Source: Brasenia schreberi
Taxonomy: Eukaryota; Streptophyta; Magnoliopsida; Nymphaeales; Cabombaceae
Direction of reading: 5' to 3'
Assembly: GCA_036023115.1 (NCBI GenBank)
Contig: JAYKKT010000089.1
Coordinates: forward strand, 8,647,501 to 8,711,500
Length of the DNA: 64,000 bases
In this document: piece by piece, positions 1-47,310 of the stretch
Layout of the letters: the number at the start of each line of letters is the position of its first letter
Numbering within the stretch: position 1 is the first letter of the stretch
Translations under genes and position numbers: made by a program
Notes under the pieces: model-generated
Seen by the model: only the letters and a program-made list of their open reading frames with translations
The model's database searches: none
What the model was told of the DNA's origin: nothing

Positions 1-602
1 ACCTTTTCAATAAAGAATAAAGAAGAGACCAATCAAGACAAGGGCCCTACTGTTGGATAATAGTCTCATGGAACCCACACTCGTATTTAAAGAGTACTTA
101 GCTCGGAATGCACGATGATTGACGGGGTCATCCGGACCGTCCATTACTGAATGGTGGGAACTGGACCGTTGATGAGTGGTCATGGTTCCTGCATCGGCTC
201 TGGACTCATCTTTGTCCCCGTCGTCATCAAGCCTTGGTTCAATCCACTACTTGATCTTCCTAGACTTCCATGGTGCGAACGAATTATTATATACTATAAA
301 AAATGTAAAAATAAAATGTTAAGTCCCTTAAGATTTATCCTTATTTATGTTCTAAGCCAGTGCCCAAACTCCCCAACTAGTCACTGGGCATTCTTTTATA
401 TATCGTAGCATAAAGTATGTAACATAGCATTGCATAGCGTACTGTACAATTCATCGTATTAAAACCCTATCAGTATGATACGCTATACATACACATGCAA
501 CCTTGCTTGCAAGAACCAAACCCAAAGAATCTCTCAAAAATTAAAGCACTCGATCATTAAACTAAGCAATTATTCATAAATAAAAACTGTTGAAGAATTG
601 CA
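1..602. other. No gene recognised
   Basis: I see no gene, RNA or clear repeat here. The short open frames lack similarity to any family I know and have no coding signature. Confidence 0.5.
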
Positions 603-729
603 CCGAGAGCATTAGCTCAATGGCAAGGTGTTCTAAAACCGTTGCTGCTGGTGGAGAGTTCGACTCCTGCAGGATGCATGTGTGAGTGGGTGTGTTGGAC
701 TTCAGCCTCCTCTTGTAACCAAAAAAATT
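603..729 (+). mobile_element. tRNA-derived SINE, plus orientation
   Basis: The 5' part looks like a tRNA gene: a box A-like TAGCTCAATGG near 612 and a box B-like GAGTTCGACTCC near 656, which together would form an internal pol III promoter. A non-tRNA body follows, ending CAGCCTCCTCTTGTAACC and a short A-run at 721. No folded tRNA with an acceptor stem is formed, so this is a SINE and not a tRNA gene. A related copy lies in opposite orientation about 80 bp downstream. Confidence 0.75.
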
Positions 730-810
730 GTTAAAGGACTATTCATAAAGAGAGGGCTAAGTTTTTAAGGGCACCTTCCAATCTCACACCAAGTGGACTG
801 CACTTCCCTA

Positions 811-926
811 TTTTTTTTTTTCGTTACAAGAGGAGGCTGAAAGCCTAACACTCAAAATGACACATGCACTCACTAAGATTGTGCTAGAGCACCATGTCGT
901 TGAACTAAGGCTCTGGGTGCTACACC
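811..926 (-). mobile_element. tRNA-derived SINE, minus orientation
   Basis: Read on the minus strand this is the same SINE as at 603-729: it shares the 3' body CAGCCTCCTCTTGTAAC followed by an A-run (the T-run at 811-821) and a degenerate box A. Box B is decayed. The flanks CACTTCCCTA (left) and CACCTCGCTA (right) agree at 8 of 10 positions and may be the target-site duplication. Confidence 0.72.
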
Positions 927-929
927 TCG

Positions 930-2359
930 CTATTATGCACCCATAAAGATGGCTACATCAAAATATTTGCTACTACTGTCAAAATCAACACGACGGCGGT
1001 TCCACCCGGAGTTATTCAAACTAAGATTGTCTTCGATTTGTTTAGGCTTGATTGAACTTAATTCACTTACTAAAACCATTACGGGTTCGATGTCAAATTG
1101 TCCTGGTGGTAATGGGAGTATCTTGATAGCCTCAACATAGTGAATTGAGTTTCGTTGTGCTCGTCAAGGTTGATTAAAGCATGGCCTTGGCTTCCTTGAG
1201 AATGCACCAAGCTTATATGAGCAGAGGTTAAGTAAGCTCAAATTGGATTCATTTAGTGAAGTTGGGACATTTGGTAAAGCCGAGTATAATCATCTAGATT
1301 AACTTTTCAAGCGAAGCTAGCTGGAATGCTCGGTTGTGTGATGTGCCAAGTTCGAACATAGTTTCGGAAGGCTCGAGATGAGCTTCATCTAAGCTCGAGC
1401 TGGACAGTTTTAGTTGAACATAGCTTGAACGAGCCAAGACTTATACGAACAAGAATTTCATGCAACCAATGAAAAGTACACGCAACTTCGAACTTTCCAA
1501 CGAATAAATAAGCTCATGTTTGGCTTGTCTAGCTCGAAGCTCATTTCGTAATGTGTTTCGTTAATCATAAACAAGTAAAGAGAGACGAGCCGCAAAACAA
1601 GCAACAAGCTATCAAAACAAGCCACAAACAGGCCTGGCTCATAGCTTGCAACCCTATCGTCCAGTAATTCAAACTCACTGGCATGATTTATCGGGAAATT
1701 TTTTATCAAGATAGGATTTGCAGGGTTACGCCCAACATATGAAAACTTTTTATCCAACAGGAATTTTTTTCCTTATTAAAAGTGAGAAAAAAGATCCAAG
1801 GCTCTGCATAGTGAAAAGTTTTCCTCAGAAAGTGAATCCTCTCGCACTTTAGTTTAATCTTTTTTATGAAACTTAGCTCCCCGCCAAATCATTTTTTATT
1901 GATGGACCAAAGTCGTCCTTTCTTCAAGCTTAAATTTGTCATTTAATCCTTTGATCTTTATTTTGCACTTAAAGTGCAATCAAAAGGTGGGAAGTCCAAG
2001 TGAAGCGGCCACCCACGTAACATCAAACAAATCGGGTTGGATTCTCATGGACTTGTTTTATGATGCACATTCACAACACAATCATACAATAACGACCTTT
2101 CGCATACTAGATGGATGGAGCCAGCGAGATGAATTCTTTATTTCTATAAAGTCCGATCATGTGCAATGCCATTCTTTGTTATTTCCTTTCAATACTTTTG
2201 CAGTCCTCTTTCTTTTTTAATATTTTTACAACCTAATTTCTCATACTTTCTTACCAAAATTTTCTTTAGTTATCTTCCTAAGTGTCAAACTATCTAAATG
2301 ATTTTCTCTATTTTTTTAACTATTAATATCACGCTCAATTTGTTTTTAATAACTTTTCT
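930..2359. other. Intergenic, possibly old repeat
   Basis: No gene recognised. Between about 1180 and 1700 there are many scattered copies of AGCTCGA/GAGCTTG-type words on both strands, suggesting an old dispersed repeat. No ends or target duplication were found. Confidence 0.35.
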
Positions 2360-2545
2360 TTATATCATCACTCTTCTATCTCAACATCTTCATTTCTATC
2401 AAAAACACTTTTTTTATATATTGATGATTAACTGTCCAACACTCGAGAACATACAACATAACGGAACGGATCTAATTGTTAGTGTATAATATTTACCTTT
2501 AATGATATCTTCTTATCACATAGAATATTTGATAATTCTGTTTGT
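2360..2545 (-). mobile_element. RTE LINE remnant (C-terminal region)
   Basis: The minus strand matches the post-RT C-terminal region of the better-preserved RTE copy at 50931-52155, around the part that encodes HQHVQKM and LRWM. It is short, truncated at both ends and full of substitutions. Confidence 0.7.
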
Positions 2546-4059
2546 AATATCCCTATTAATAATTTTTTTATAAAACATGCAATGAACTCAATCTAGAAAA
2601 CCCATGCTCATGTCCAACCAAGGTAACACGAGAAGAAAGTCTGGTTATGTTTTGGTCAGCGAATGACATTAACACGAATATGACTCGAAACATGAATTGC
2701 GACCGCTCGTTCAAGCCGTTCTTCGTTGAAGCCCGATGACTTGTTTGCGTGACCAAGCAACTTGGGCCATGGTTGGCACATTAGCTTCATTCAGAAATGA
2801 ACTGCCGGGCAAACCTGTCGATCTTTACAAGTTCACTACGTTGAACGTTGAATCTTCATTCACAAGTAATGCTTCGAACTCTAACAAGAAGAATACAGTC
2901 AACTGCAGAAAATTTACGGGAGAAAGCCACGGCTGGTATTTTATTTGAATAGATTCTCTTTTATTTACAACTGAACCAAAAACAACAGAACCTGCCAATG
3001 GGATGATGATTGTCAGAGACCACATTGCGAAATGCATACGAAATGTAGCTTGTGTGTGCATGCCCGTGTGTGAGTGAGAAATTTAGACAAATTGAGACTA
3101 TTCTTTCAAACTCTAAAAATAAATAACTATCAATTGGACTATTATCAATTGAACAAATTGGGAGACTATTCTTTCAAACCTAAAATATTATTATCAATTG
3201 GACTATTATCTTCTATGGATAATAATCTCTTAAAATTCTTAACTCTGAAAATAAATATAAACTATCAATTTCAAAGTACTCATTATATTTTAAGACAATA
3301 TTCTTTCAAACTATTATCTTTTAATGACTTCAACTTTTTAGTACTACATAAGAAACCAAAAGTACCTTCATATGTCTTAAATTGTTCAAATTTACTTTGA
3401 AGCAAAAAAAATGCTCAATCTACTATATATAAGAAATACTAAATTCTTAAATTTTTTCTAAAGATATTGTTTGATTATCATCTTTATCGTCATAATGTTT
3501 CTTTCTTTTGACAAATAACATGTTTATCACAAAATTTAGGTTCTATATTCATTTCAGATACATTTTTTTAATCAAAACTCGTAGATGCAAATCCATCTTT
3601 TCGGTATTTTTTTAAATAAGAAAGAAGGCCTTTCAGAATAAGTAGAAGATATAAATTATAATATAAATTTATTTTGCGCTTAAAACTTACAGTCTAAATA
3701 TTTCGGGCCTACATTAATAAGTGGATAAATTTTGAGAACTTGGTCTATTCACTAAAAATCACTAAAAATTTGTTGTGGCCTAAGTCTATTCAATAATGTT
3801 TTCCACCTACATAAGTGCATATTATAACTAAAAATTTGAGGCCTAAAGCAGTTGCTTTAGTGGCTTTACCCGATAGTCGCCCCTGGTCCCATTCATTTAT
3901 AATCCAGAACATGCTCTTTTTATTGATGTATGTACAAAAGTGGAGGGTCATTGATCATCAACACCAACAGAACGGATGACACGAAGAAACAAAAATAACC
4001 TCTACACTCCGTGTTTGGGACAAACACAGCCACACTTCCCGACAAGGAAAGAACAAGCT
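2546..4059. other. Intergenic, no gene seen
   Basis: Nothing recognised as coding. The part at about 3095-3330 is very AT-rich and holds imperfect direct repeats of CTATCAATTGGACTATTATC and of GACTATTCTTTCAAAC, perhaps a decayed minisatellite. Confidence 0.4.
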
Positions 4060-5062
4060 AGAAAGATTTTTATGTTCTTTCTATATGTCTAAACCACGTT
4101 AAACAATATTCTCTCATTTTATCTTATATCGGTGCCACAAATTTTATTTCTAATAACCTCATTATGTATATGGCCTTTTCTTTTATGACTACTCATCCAT
4201 CTCAACATCTTCATTTGTGTTACAGACATCTTTTGTACATGTTGATGATTAACTACCCAACACTCAAAACCATAAAACATAACAGGTTTAATTGTTGCTC
4301 TATAATATTTACCTTTTAACTTTAATGATATCTTCTCATCACAAAGAATAGTTGATGTACCTCTCCATTTTAACCAACCAACATTAATTCTATGCATTAC
4401 ATCTCCATCAATTCTTTCATCCTCTGAAAAATTGACCCTAGGTATTTAAAAATTTCCTTTTGGGGAATGCAATGTGTGCTCTAAAGTAACCAAATGATCA
4501 AACTTACATTCCAAATATTTTGTTTTTGTTTTACTAAATCGAAAGTCTTTACTTTATAATGTTTCTCTCCATAGTTCCAATTTTCTATTAACTTTTTCCT
4601 TAAACTCCTCCACTAACACAATGTCATCTGCAAATAATATACACCAAAGTACTTCATCTTAAATAGGTTTTATTAACTCATCAATCACCATTATAAATAA
4701 GTAGACTTAAAGTTGATTCTTATGTAACCCAATATCAACTTCAAAGAAGTTTGTCATTCCTTCACGAGTCCTCGTACATGTTTTTGCACCATTGTACATG
4801 TCTTTTATGAGGTTTGTGTATGTCAATGGGATACCTCTTTTTTCCAAGGTTCTCCAAAGAACCTCCCTCATTACTCTATTGTAACCTTTTTTTCTAGATA
4901 ATAAATATCATATAAAGGTCTTTCCTTTTTACTCTGAAATGTTTCATAAGACGTCTCAAAAGGTGAATCACTTCAACAGTAGATCTACCTGGTATGAATC
5001 CAGATTGGTTATGTGTTACTTGATACTTGTCTTAACCTACGTTCGATAATTCCACTATCAAA
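4060..5062 (-). mobile_element. RTE LINE remnant (RT to C-terminus)
   Basis: The minus strand follows the RTE copy at 50931-52155 almost throughout. It begins in the RT region (the part matching [15 protein letters not shown], near 4980), passes the RT catalytic box, readable here as FADD near 4620, and ends in the C-terminal LRWFGH-like region near 4080. Many frameshifts and a missing 3' tail make it a dead, truncated copy. Confidence 0.85.
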
Positions 5063-5204
5063 GGCGAAGAGGGAGTGTTTACCAAATGAACCAACAAAAA
5101 CCTGTCAAGTGAACTTATAAGAGTCATTATTTACATAACTATTTTAATGTTCATCTCATTTATATGAACACCAATATAGTCTAATACATATATATTACAC
5201 AAAA

Positions 5205-5380
5205 TGGATCGATCGTCTACAACTCCCAATAGATTAAATAAGACGGTAGAAAAGTTACCTTAATCATGTAAGTGAATTTGCAGAGAAACCTAACTCCGCA
5301 ACCAGGAGATGTCTGTAATAAGCAATTGACCGCATTTTACCAGGTCTTGTATGTGAGGGTGCAACAGTTGAGGGTCAGCA
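5205..5380 (-). pseudogene. Decayed duplicate of the terminal ATM exon
   Basis: The minus strand between about 5285 and 5375 resembles the true last ATM exon at 5779-5856. Shared blocks include AAAATGCGGT, the CCTGGTTG(G/C)GGAG segment that encodes FPGWGA in the real exon, and the acceptor-side CACCYTCA. Short indels shift the frame and remove the FATC sequence. Similarity also extends weakly into the flanks on both sides, at an offset of about 500 bp, which points to a local tandem duplication and not retroposition. Confidence 0.6.
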
Positions 5381-5715
5381 CCTCCTAACAACAATGTACA
5401 CACGTAGAAGATGAAAGAGTGAATTGTAGTGTCAGTTATCCGTGCAATCATGACGTTTACGCATGTCTATACCCCGTTTACGACCACAAACACACACGCT
5501 AGTTTCATTGACTTCACAGGCTGAAAGAAACTAGCCAAAACCACCACAAGCAAGATCATAGATCGTAAAATAAGACTTATAAAAAGCGAGCTTCTAAAAC
5601 CTATTCTTCATTCCATTTTAAAGCCGATGAATACATAATACATCCTCATATAGATGAATATACAAAGGACGGATCATCTGTACATCAGAACTGATGACAA
5701 ATTAGAGAACAAAAT

Positions 5716-5721
5716 TTTATT
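5716..5721 (-). terminator. Possible ATM polyadenylation signal
   Basis: AATAAA on the minus strand, about 60 nt beyond the ATM stop codon. Its position suits a short 3' UTR, but the region is AT-rich and a chance match is possible. Confidence 0.35.
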
Positions 5722-5778
5722 AGAGGGAAAAACTTTCCTTCCCTATGCGGGGAATTGAGCCAAGTACATAGTCATCGA

Positions 5779-40612
<34,834 letters not shown>

Positions 40613-41859
40613 CTGCAAAACCTTTCATGCATTAGTTTAAACAGGCAGTAAATGGCAGCACAGGAATTCATGTTTCCATGTATCACAGAAGGTAGACAAA
40701 TGCACGTCAAAGGTGTATTTGAAAGGCATACGTATTCCATATATGAAATCAGAACGATGATACAAATGGGGAAGAAAAAAGAAAACCTAGCAGTAAATGC
40801 AGAAAACAATGATCAAGGTGAAAATGACGGAACACCATTCATGACAAGCGCCAAAGACAGCACAGTAACAGAAAGGCCAAGCAACATTTGGTGGTTGCTT
40901 CTGAGATTGAAGATGGTTTTAGCTCAAGCTAGGAATATTTCACGCAGGAAGAATCATACGAATTTCCTGAGATAAATAAAACTAAAGGATCATAAACCCC
41001 AAACCTAGTCAAATTTCAAGGGTAAATCCAGATGGGTTCAGTGGAAACAAATTTCACAAGCACATTCTTGGCAATTCATCAAATGAAAATATGAGCAGCT
41101 TAACAGCAGATGGCAGCACTATCTAGAGCTCAAGTATGAAAGAGGAACACGACTGTACAACATTATTTCTGGACCCCATCTGTTCAACTCCAAATGGATC
41201 ATTAGCATCAGAACAAGAGAACAATTAAGCACATGTTACAGTAACTTAGTCTAGGCAGGCATGGAGGATATACAAATACCACATGAATGCAATCAGTCTC
41301 ATGCAAGAGATAATTGTCAATAGTAATGTAAGTTCAATCTTGCTCATGTGGAATGGTGCATCATGGTTTCTTTTTAGTGTTTGCTCATAATGTACGCAAA
41401 TCAGAATGAGCAACATCTATCTAATTGACTATAACAAGGTTTAAATCAGTTTCTAGAAGTTGCATCCTAAAGTATTCAAAGTTTTAAGACACCATTAAGA
41501 AGACTGTTCTAGCTCTCGTAATTTGTTTGCTGACTAGTTTTTCCAAAGCTATGTCATGCCATTTATGCCTTGCTATTTCCAAGAAGATGCCTAGGGACAT
41601 CATGATTTGTATTTATTATTTAAAGCTATCTTTAGTTATTGCAAGAAGAAATTTTTCAAAAACATCAACTTGGATTTCTAACAAAAGCTCAAAAGTCTTC
41701 TGCGCAGATGTGTTGGTCTTTGGGGGGAATGTTCAAACTTCTCATGTAATCTACAAATTGTTTATATTATACATAAACTTGAAGCACCTCTTATCTCTTT
41801 GCAAGATGGCCCTTTGCATTCCTAGTGATTTAGCGTTATTTTGAAGTGTCAAGCAAGTT
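40613..41859. other. Upstream of exon 1, nothing recognised
   Basis: Presumed ATM intron. I searched the minus strand for the next upstream FAT exon and did not find it. The open frames at 40652 and 41527 have no known similarity. Confidence 0.4.
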
Positions 41860-43287
41860 ACCAAGTTGGTCAAAAGAGTAGGTGTGCCAGAGAAAGAAAA
41901 GGTATGGATGGACCCTTTCAGTGTGTCAAATTTGTGGTGCTTGGTAACTGCAAGCTTAGACCCACATGAGCTTAGTAAGCATGGTTACGTGTTTGATTCA
42001 TGCGTCGCAATGAAACTTGGGTTTTCGTACAAGGTGGAGTAGAAACATGAGAGAGAAGACAATTGGGTTTTTTTGCAAAACCCTTGGGTCCAGTTCTTCT
42101 CGCCCAGCTTTCCCCGGGTGCCGAAGTTTTTTACTCAAATTGTGCCTATAGTACCATAATTTCATGCCAGTGACAGGTTATAAATTTGACGCATAATGAA
42201 ACTTGAAGATGCTAGCACCGGAAAGCAATGTCTAATCCGCAAGAACCTCCATTCTCTTATGAAATATGCAGCCATAAAGGTTGTTGGAAAAGTATTGCAG
42301 CTAAGAAGGTTATTAAAAATGGATAGCCTAGAGAGTTGAAAAATTAAGAAAAGATTTAGAAAATATGAAGTAGTACATGGTGAATGTTTTTCATTTGGTC
42401 AAATTTCAGAAATGCAAATAGAAGAAAAAGATAAGAGTAAAAAAAATAATCTTTTACCACCACATATGAAATTGTTTCTTATGAAATGTGGTAGTATCAC
42501 CAAAAAGCATGAAGATTAAGACCATGAGTTGCTAAAGTGAACAGTCAGGAGGGTGGAAAAAAGCGGTTGCAATCACCATGTGAAGGGGTACAGACCGACT
42601 AGTATGAGCAGAAGTGTGTATTCTGATATTTGAGTGGTACATATAAGGTACCCAACCAATACACCGACAACAGTCACCATGTGAAGAGACGCAGGAAAAG
42701 CCATTTGAAGTGTGTATGGTGAAGATAGCACCTCCTACCATAAAAGATCAGCTTTCTCAAGAGTAGAAAAGAATGACTTTTGAAGTTTAACTGCCTAATC
42801 ACTTCATGGAGAAGAAGGAAGAGAGGGAACAACTGACACTCATAAAAGGGTCGTGTGCTACCCATGTATTCTTGATTGTTAGTTGATTTAAAGAAGCCTA
42901 GTAGAGACTAGAGACCATTGGTACACGTGTGGTGAAGAAAAAACAAGTTTTTCTCCAAGTTTGGAGTTCAAAGAATCTCACTCCCAACTTGAGGGGGTGT
43001 TGAAGAATATATGTATATGTTGTTTTAGTGTTAGTTTTGTAATTTCTAATATTTATGTATTATTGTAATTATTGTAGTACTAAGGGCATTTTGGTCATTT
43101 TTTATTTTACAACCCATTATATAAGAGCTGAATATTTTGTATTAGGGTTAAGAGTTTGATTAATAGAAAGAGAGGGGGGACTCCATTGCAGAGCCTACCC
43201 CCTCCTCCAGTCTTATGTTTCACTCTTCGTCTTTTATAAATATTTTCCATTATCGATTATCTTCTACGTTTACCACAAAATCCAATA
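41860..43287 (+). mobile_element. Non-autonomous LTR family N, 3' half
   Basis: The internal segment at 42330-42530 matches 20020-20270 of the first copy. Then come a polypurine tract (CCCAACTTGAGGGGG) and a 290-bp LTR at 42998-43287 starting TGTTGAAGAATAT, with a TATATAAG box near 43118. No gag-pol domain is present. The direct repeat TCACCATGTGAAG occurs twice (42575, 42675). The 5' limit is approximate. Confidence 0.55.
42998..43287 (+). repeat. 3' LTR of family N
   Basis: Follows the polypurine tract. Shares the central blocks of the LTRs at 18276 and 37711. The CCTCCATTGGAGGGC hairpin is present in altered form (CTCCATTGCAGAG). Confidence 0.7.
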
Positions 43288-43374
43288 AGGGGCACAACTC
43301 TCGAGAAACAGTTGCCAAACCTTTTATGTCTGCTCGATTGTAAGTGTATTCCAATTATCGATTCTCCACTAGGG

Positions 43375-43997
43375 CGTCCGACTTAGTAGAACAAAAACAA
43401 AATAAATACAATGTAAGTTTGATCATTTCGTTACTTCAGAGGACATAGAAATTAAAATTAAAACTCATTGCATCCCTCAAAAGGAAAGTTTTAAATACAT
43501 ATGGTCAATTTTTCAAAGTGATGGAAGAATTGATGGAGATGTTACACAGAATTAATGCTGGTTGGTTAAAATGGAGAAGAGCTTCAGGTATTTTTTGTGA
43601 TAAGAAGATAACATTAAAGTTAAAAGGTAAATATTATAGAGTAGCAATTAGACCTGCCATGTTTTATGGTTCTGAGTGTTGGGCAGTTAATAATCAACAT
43701 GTACAAAAGATGGATGTGACAGAAATGAAGATGTTGAGATGGATGAGTGGTCATACAAGAAAAAGACCGTATACATAATGAGGTTATTAGAAACAAATTA
43801 GGAGGCACCAATAGAGGATAAAATGAGAAAATATTGTTTAAGATGGTTTGGACATATAGAAGAAGATCAAAAGAAGAACCTCTAAGAAGGTATGAAAACT
43901 AAATTTGGAAAGTATTAAAAGAGGTCGAGGACGACCACAAAAGTGTTGGAAAGAAACAATAAAGAATGATCTAGCTTATTGTGAGTTAACTGCTAAC
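43375..43997 (+). mobile_element. RTE LINE, 5' part of a copy split by copia O
   Basis: C-terminal region of an RTE ORF in plus orientation: CKFDHF, ATSEDIEIKIK-like, INAGWLKWRRASGI (43518-43778 is open), EMKMLRWMSGH. It continues to …TANC at the copia LTR. The remaining 3' end lies at 55279-55366 beyond the copia element. 5'-truncated. Confidence 0.9.
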
Positions 43998-44343
43998 TGT
44001 TGGAGATCAAGTCTCGACTTAAAGTCTTGTTTAAATCTTGTTCTTCCTTTTATGTTTTGAGTATACTGTGTATCTCAAATATGTAGTGTTTGGGTCCCAA
44101 TGAATCGGGTCAGATCCATTGGGAATCAGGTCCTTTAATTAAGAGCATTTGAGTCTCTTAAGTTAGATTAGGATTAGTATAAATACTAGGTTTTGTAATT
44201 AGGTTTCGTGTTAGTTAGAACAAAATAAAAGAAAAGGTGTAGACGGCTGACAAGTAGGAGAGTCGTTGCTTCCCTGATTCAAGAATGTTTTGATTTATCA
44301 TTTTTCAATCTTCTTAAATTTGATTTTATGGATGAAATCATCA
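43998..44343 (+). repeat. 5' LTR of copia O
   Basis: 346 bp. TATAAATA box near 44180 and an A-rich end region. Differs from the 3' LTR by scattered changes and small indels, so the insertion is old. Confidence 0.9.
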
Positions 44344-44765
44344 TGGTATCACAGCCTAAACTTGAGGTTTCAGCCCACGTGGAGCATTAACTTGCAGGTT
44401 ATGTGGATTTCAGTCAAAATGTAAGCCTATTTCATTCTTTGTTTTATCGACTTATTTTATGATAACAAGAGAATCCATAGGAAAAGGAATTCTATTCATA
44501 TGGTTATGTTCATAGCAAAAAATATAAGAGTTGGCATTGTGGAAGTCAGCAATTACAGTTTGTGGTGTGATTAAAAGTACCAATATCAAAGGAGTTCTTA
44601 GTTGCCTACCGTCGGCAATTACAGTCATTCAGTCGATGCATGAAATTGACTGCACAGAGTTATACCAACCGATTCAGATTATGTGTTTTTTTAGTTGTTT
44701 ATTCGAAGGGTACTACAGTACAGACAAGTACCTCTGTGAGACCCTTTATATGAATGGAAGGAAAG

Positions 44766-45104
44766 ATGGGTGATACAAATGAACATGGTTATGCACACAA
44801 AGGTAAAGGATTTCAAATAACCAATCTAAAATTAGAAATTTTCTTCAGTGGGCCAGATCTATAGAGTTAGCAGTAATGGCAAGGGGGCGCTGGGATTATC
44901 TGATTGGTGACGCATTACAACCTCCGATGAATGACCTTTTATACGCAAGATGGCGTAAGGAAAATGCATTAGTTAGTGTCTGGCTCCTGCAGTCCATGTC
45001 TCCACCAATTGCTAGTACTTTTATGTTCGTAGAGACTCCTAAGGTTGTTTGGTTAGCAGTTCATGATGCTTATGCCCAAAGAAAAAATATCGCCAAGAAA
45101 TATG
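44766..45104 (+). pseudogene. Copia O gag, N-terminal piece
   Basis: Starts MGDTNEHGY at 44766. A frameshift near 44850 separates it from ARSIELAVMARGRWDYLIG and KENALVSVWLLQSM (44876 onward). The piece ends where copia P is inserted (target ATATG, 45100-45104). The rest of gag resumes at 50027. Confidence 0.85.
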
Positions 45105-45544
45105 TGTAAATATTTATCGTTGATGTAGCACGAATCAATATCACCAAGTCGCCAAGAGTCAAATGACATTCACTCACGAATGTCTATCTTCAAGAATGAC
45201 TAACAAGAGCGGAAGCATACACAAAACCAATCAAGAAGCAGTGCAAGACCGCATAAATCTTATTCATGAAGTGGTGTCTTATTTATAGACATTACAAGGT
45301 TTATGAGTGTTAAAAAGAAATGAAAGAAAGCAAGAAGCAAGAAGCTAGAAGTTGGTTGTTGTGCACAGGACTGCACAGTAGCCCAACGGCTATTCAACTA
45401 GCCGTTGGAGGCCGGCTATTCAACTAGCCGTTGGAGGCCAGCTGCCTCCAACGGCTAGTTGGACTGGCCCCCCAGGCCCTGGTGGCCTGGGCCAGTCCAG
45501 CTTCAAACACGGGCCCTAGTGGCCCGTACCTATTACACTTAACA
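45105..45544 (-). repeat. 3' LTR of copia P
   Basis: 440 bp against 371 bp in the other LTR. Most of the difference lies in the GC-rich hairpin part, where the unit GGCTATTCAACTAGCCGTTG occurs twice (about 45388-45440) but once in the 5' LTR. Confidence 0.9.
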
Positions 45545-45679
45545 CCCCCCTCAAACTTTACGGGGTATACACAGAAAGTTTGGCTAGCAGAAACTGAAAC
45601 CGAGTAGCTGAAAGAGATTTAGTGAAGAAGTCTGCGAGTTGCATCTCAGATGTTACATAACGAAGGGAGATCTTCTTAT

Positions 45680-46153
45680 TTAGACACTCTTCTCGAATAA
45701 AGAGGCAGTCCATCTCGATGTGTTGGTCCTCTCATGAAAAGTGTTGTTTGAGGCAATGTACATGGCACTTTTGTTGTCACAATACATGATGGCGGGGTGT
45801 TTGACATGGACCCCCATGTCTGCTAGAAGGGTTGTGATCCAAGAAATCTCTATCGCAGCTGTAGCCATGGCTCGATACTCAGCTTCTGTGGATGAGAAGG
45901 ACACCTTCTTTTGCTTTTTGCACTTCCAGGAAATAAGAGATTCACCTAAAAACACACAAAAACCAGTCGTAGAGTGTTTATTGTTGACATCTCCACCCCA
46001 ATCAGCATCCGTATAGATAGATAAACCAAAAGATGAAGAGGAAGTTAAGAGGACCCCCTTGTGGGCGGTGTTTTTAATATAGCGAATAATCCGCAAGACA
46101 GCACTCATATGAACAGAGGTAGGGGCTTGTTGAAATTGACTGGTTGTGTGCAC
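45680..46153 (-). pseudogene. Copia P RNase H
   Basis: SAVLRIIRYIKNT, SIYTDADWGGD, STTGFCVFLG, SSTEAEYRAMA and YCDNKSAMYIA are the standard copia RNase H motifs in order. It overlaps the RT frame by 49 bp in a different frame (a frameshift near 46130), and the end is disrupted before the usual ADxFTK motif. Confidence 0.88.
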
Positions 46154-47025
46154 TGCATGAGAAATGTCAGGTCTAGTAATGATAGATAAGTGAGTGCACC
46201 TATGAGTTGTCGGTAAGGGGTGGGGTCTTCTAATTTCTCACCATCAGTGGCACGCACTTTGGTGCCTAGGACTTCGGGTGTGTCAACAACCTTAGTATCT
46301 GTAATACCGGATCTTTCAACAATATCGATAGCAAACATGGTTTGAGACATAAAGTATCCACAACTATTTTTGGTTATCTCAATACCCAAAAAGTAATTTA
46401 GCAAGCCCAAGTCTTTCATATCAAATTCGTGATGCAGATTAAGTTTAACTTCAGCAATTCCCACTTCATCACTTCCTGTGATGATCATATCATCCACATA
46501 CAAAAGCAAGATAACAATACCAGATTGTGTTTTTCGTATAAACAATGCAGTATCAGTATAGCAAGTTACAAAATTATGCAAATGCATGAATTTTTCAAAT
46601 CGATCAAACAAAGCTTTTAGAGCTTGTTTCAGACAGTACAAGGCTTTTCGTAATTTAAGGGCATGACCAGGAGGGAGAGTGATACCAGGAGGAGGACTCA
46701 TGAAGACTTCTTCATTTAAATAACCGTTCAAAAAGGCATTCTTGACATCAAGTTGGTATATATTCCATTGCTTGATGGCACTAATGGTGATGAGAATTCT
46801 AATTGTGGTCATTCTAGCTACGGGGGCAAAGGTTTCATCATAGTCAATTCCATATTCTTGAGCATAACCTTTAGCAACTAGTCTAGCCTTGTATCTCTCA
46901 ATGTGACCATTGCTGTGAGTTTTGATTTTATATACCCATCGACATCCAATGACTTTCTTATCTTTAGGCAGGGGTGCAACTATCCATGTCTGAGCCTTAT
47001 CTAGGGCGTTGAGTTCATCTTTCAT
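46105..47025 (-). pseudogene. Copia P reverse transcriptase
   Basis: 306 open codons. [78 protein letters not shown] and GLLNYFLGIEI: the full RVT_2 domain with the catalytic YVDD intact. It is joined to RNase H only by frameshift. Confidence 0.92.
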
Positions 47026-47310
47026 AGCATCTTTCCATTCCGGAATACCTTTAGCTTGATGATAGAACCTAGGTTCCTTAACTTAACGAAGGGTGGCAAT
47101 CAAATTTCTTCGTCGTGGTTCAAATGATTCATATGACACAAATTGCTGAGGTGGTCTAGAAACCCTGGGTTCTAGGCTTGGAATACTAGGTTCCGTGTGG
47201 GTTTCATGAGTTGTTCTGGGTCGTCTTGTATAATGTGAGGGGAAGGGTTCAACAATTGACCGAGTATCAACAGTGGTGTGTGAAATATCATTGTTGCCAA
47301 TATGATCTTC

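Noticed and set aside
603..680. A tRNA gene
   Set aside because: Box A and box B-like motifs are present, but no acceptor stem closes and a SINE body with an A-run follows. A second diverged copy lies nearby.
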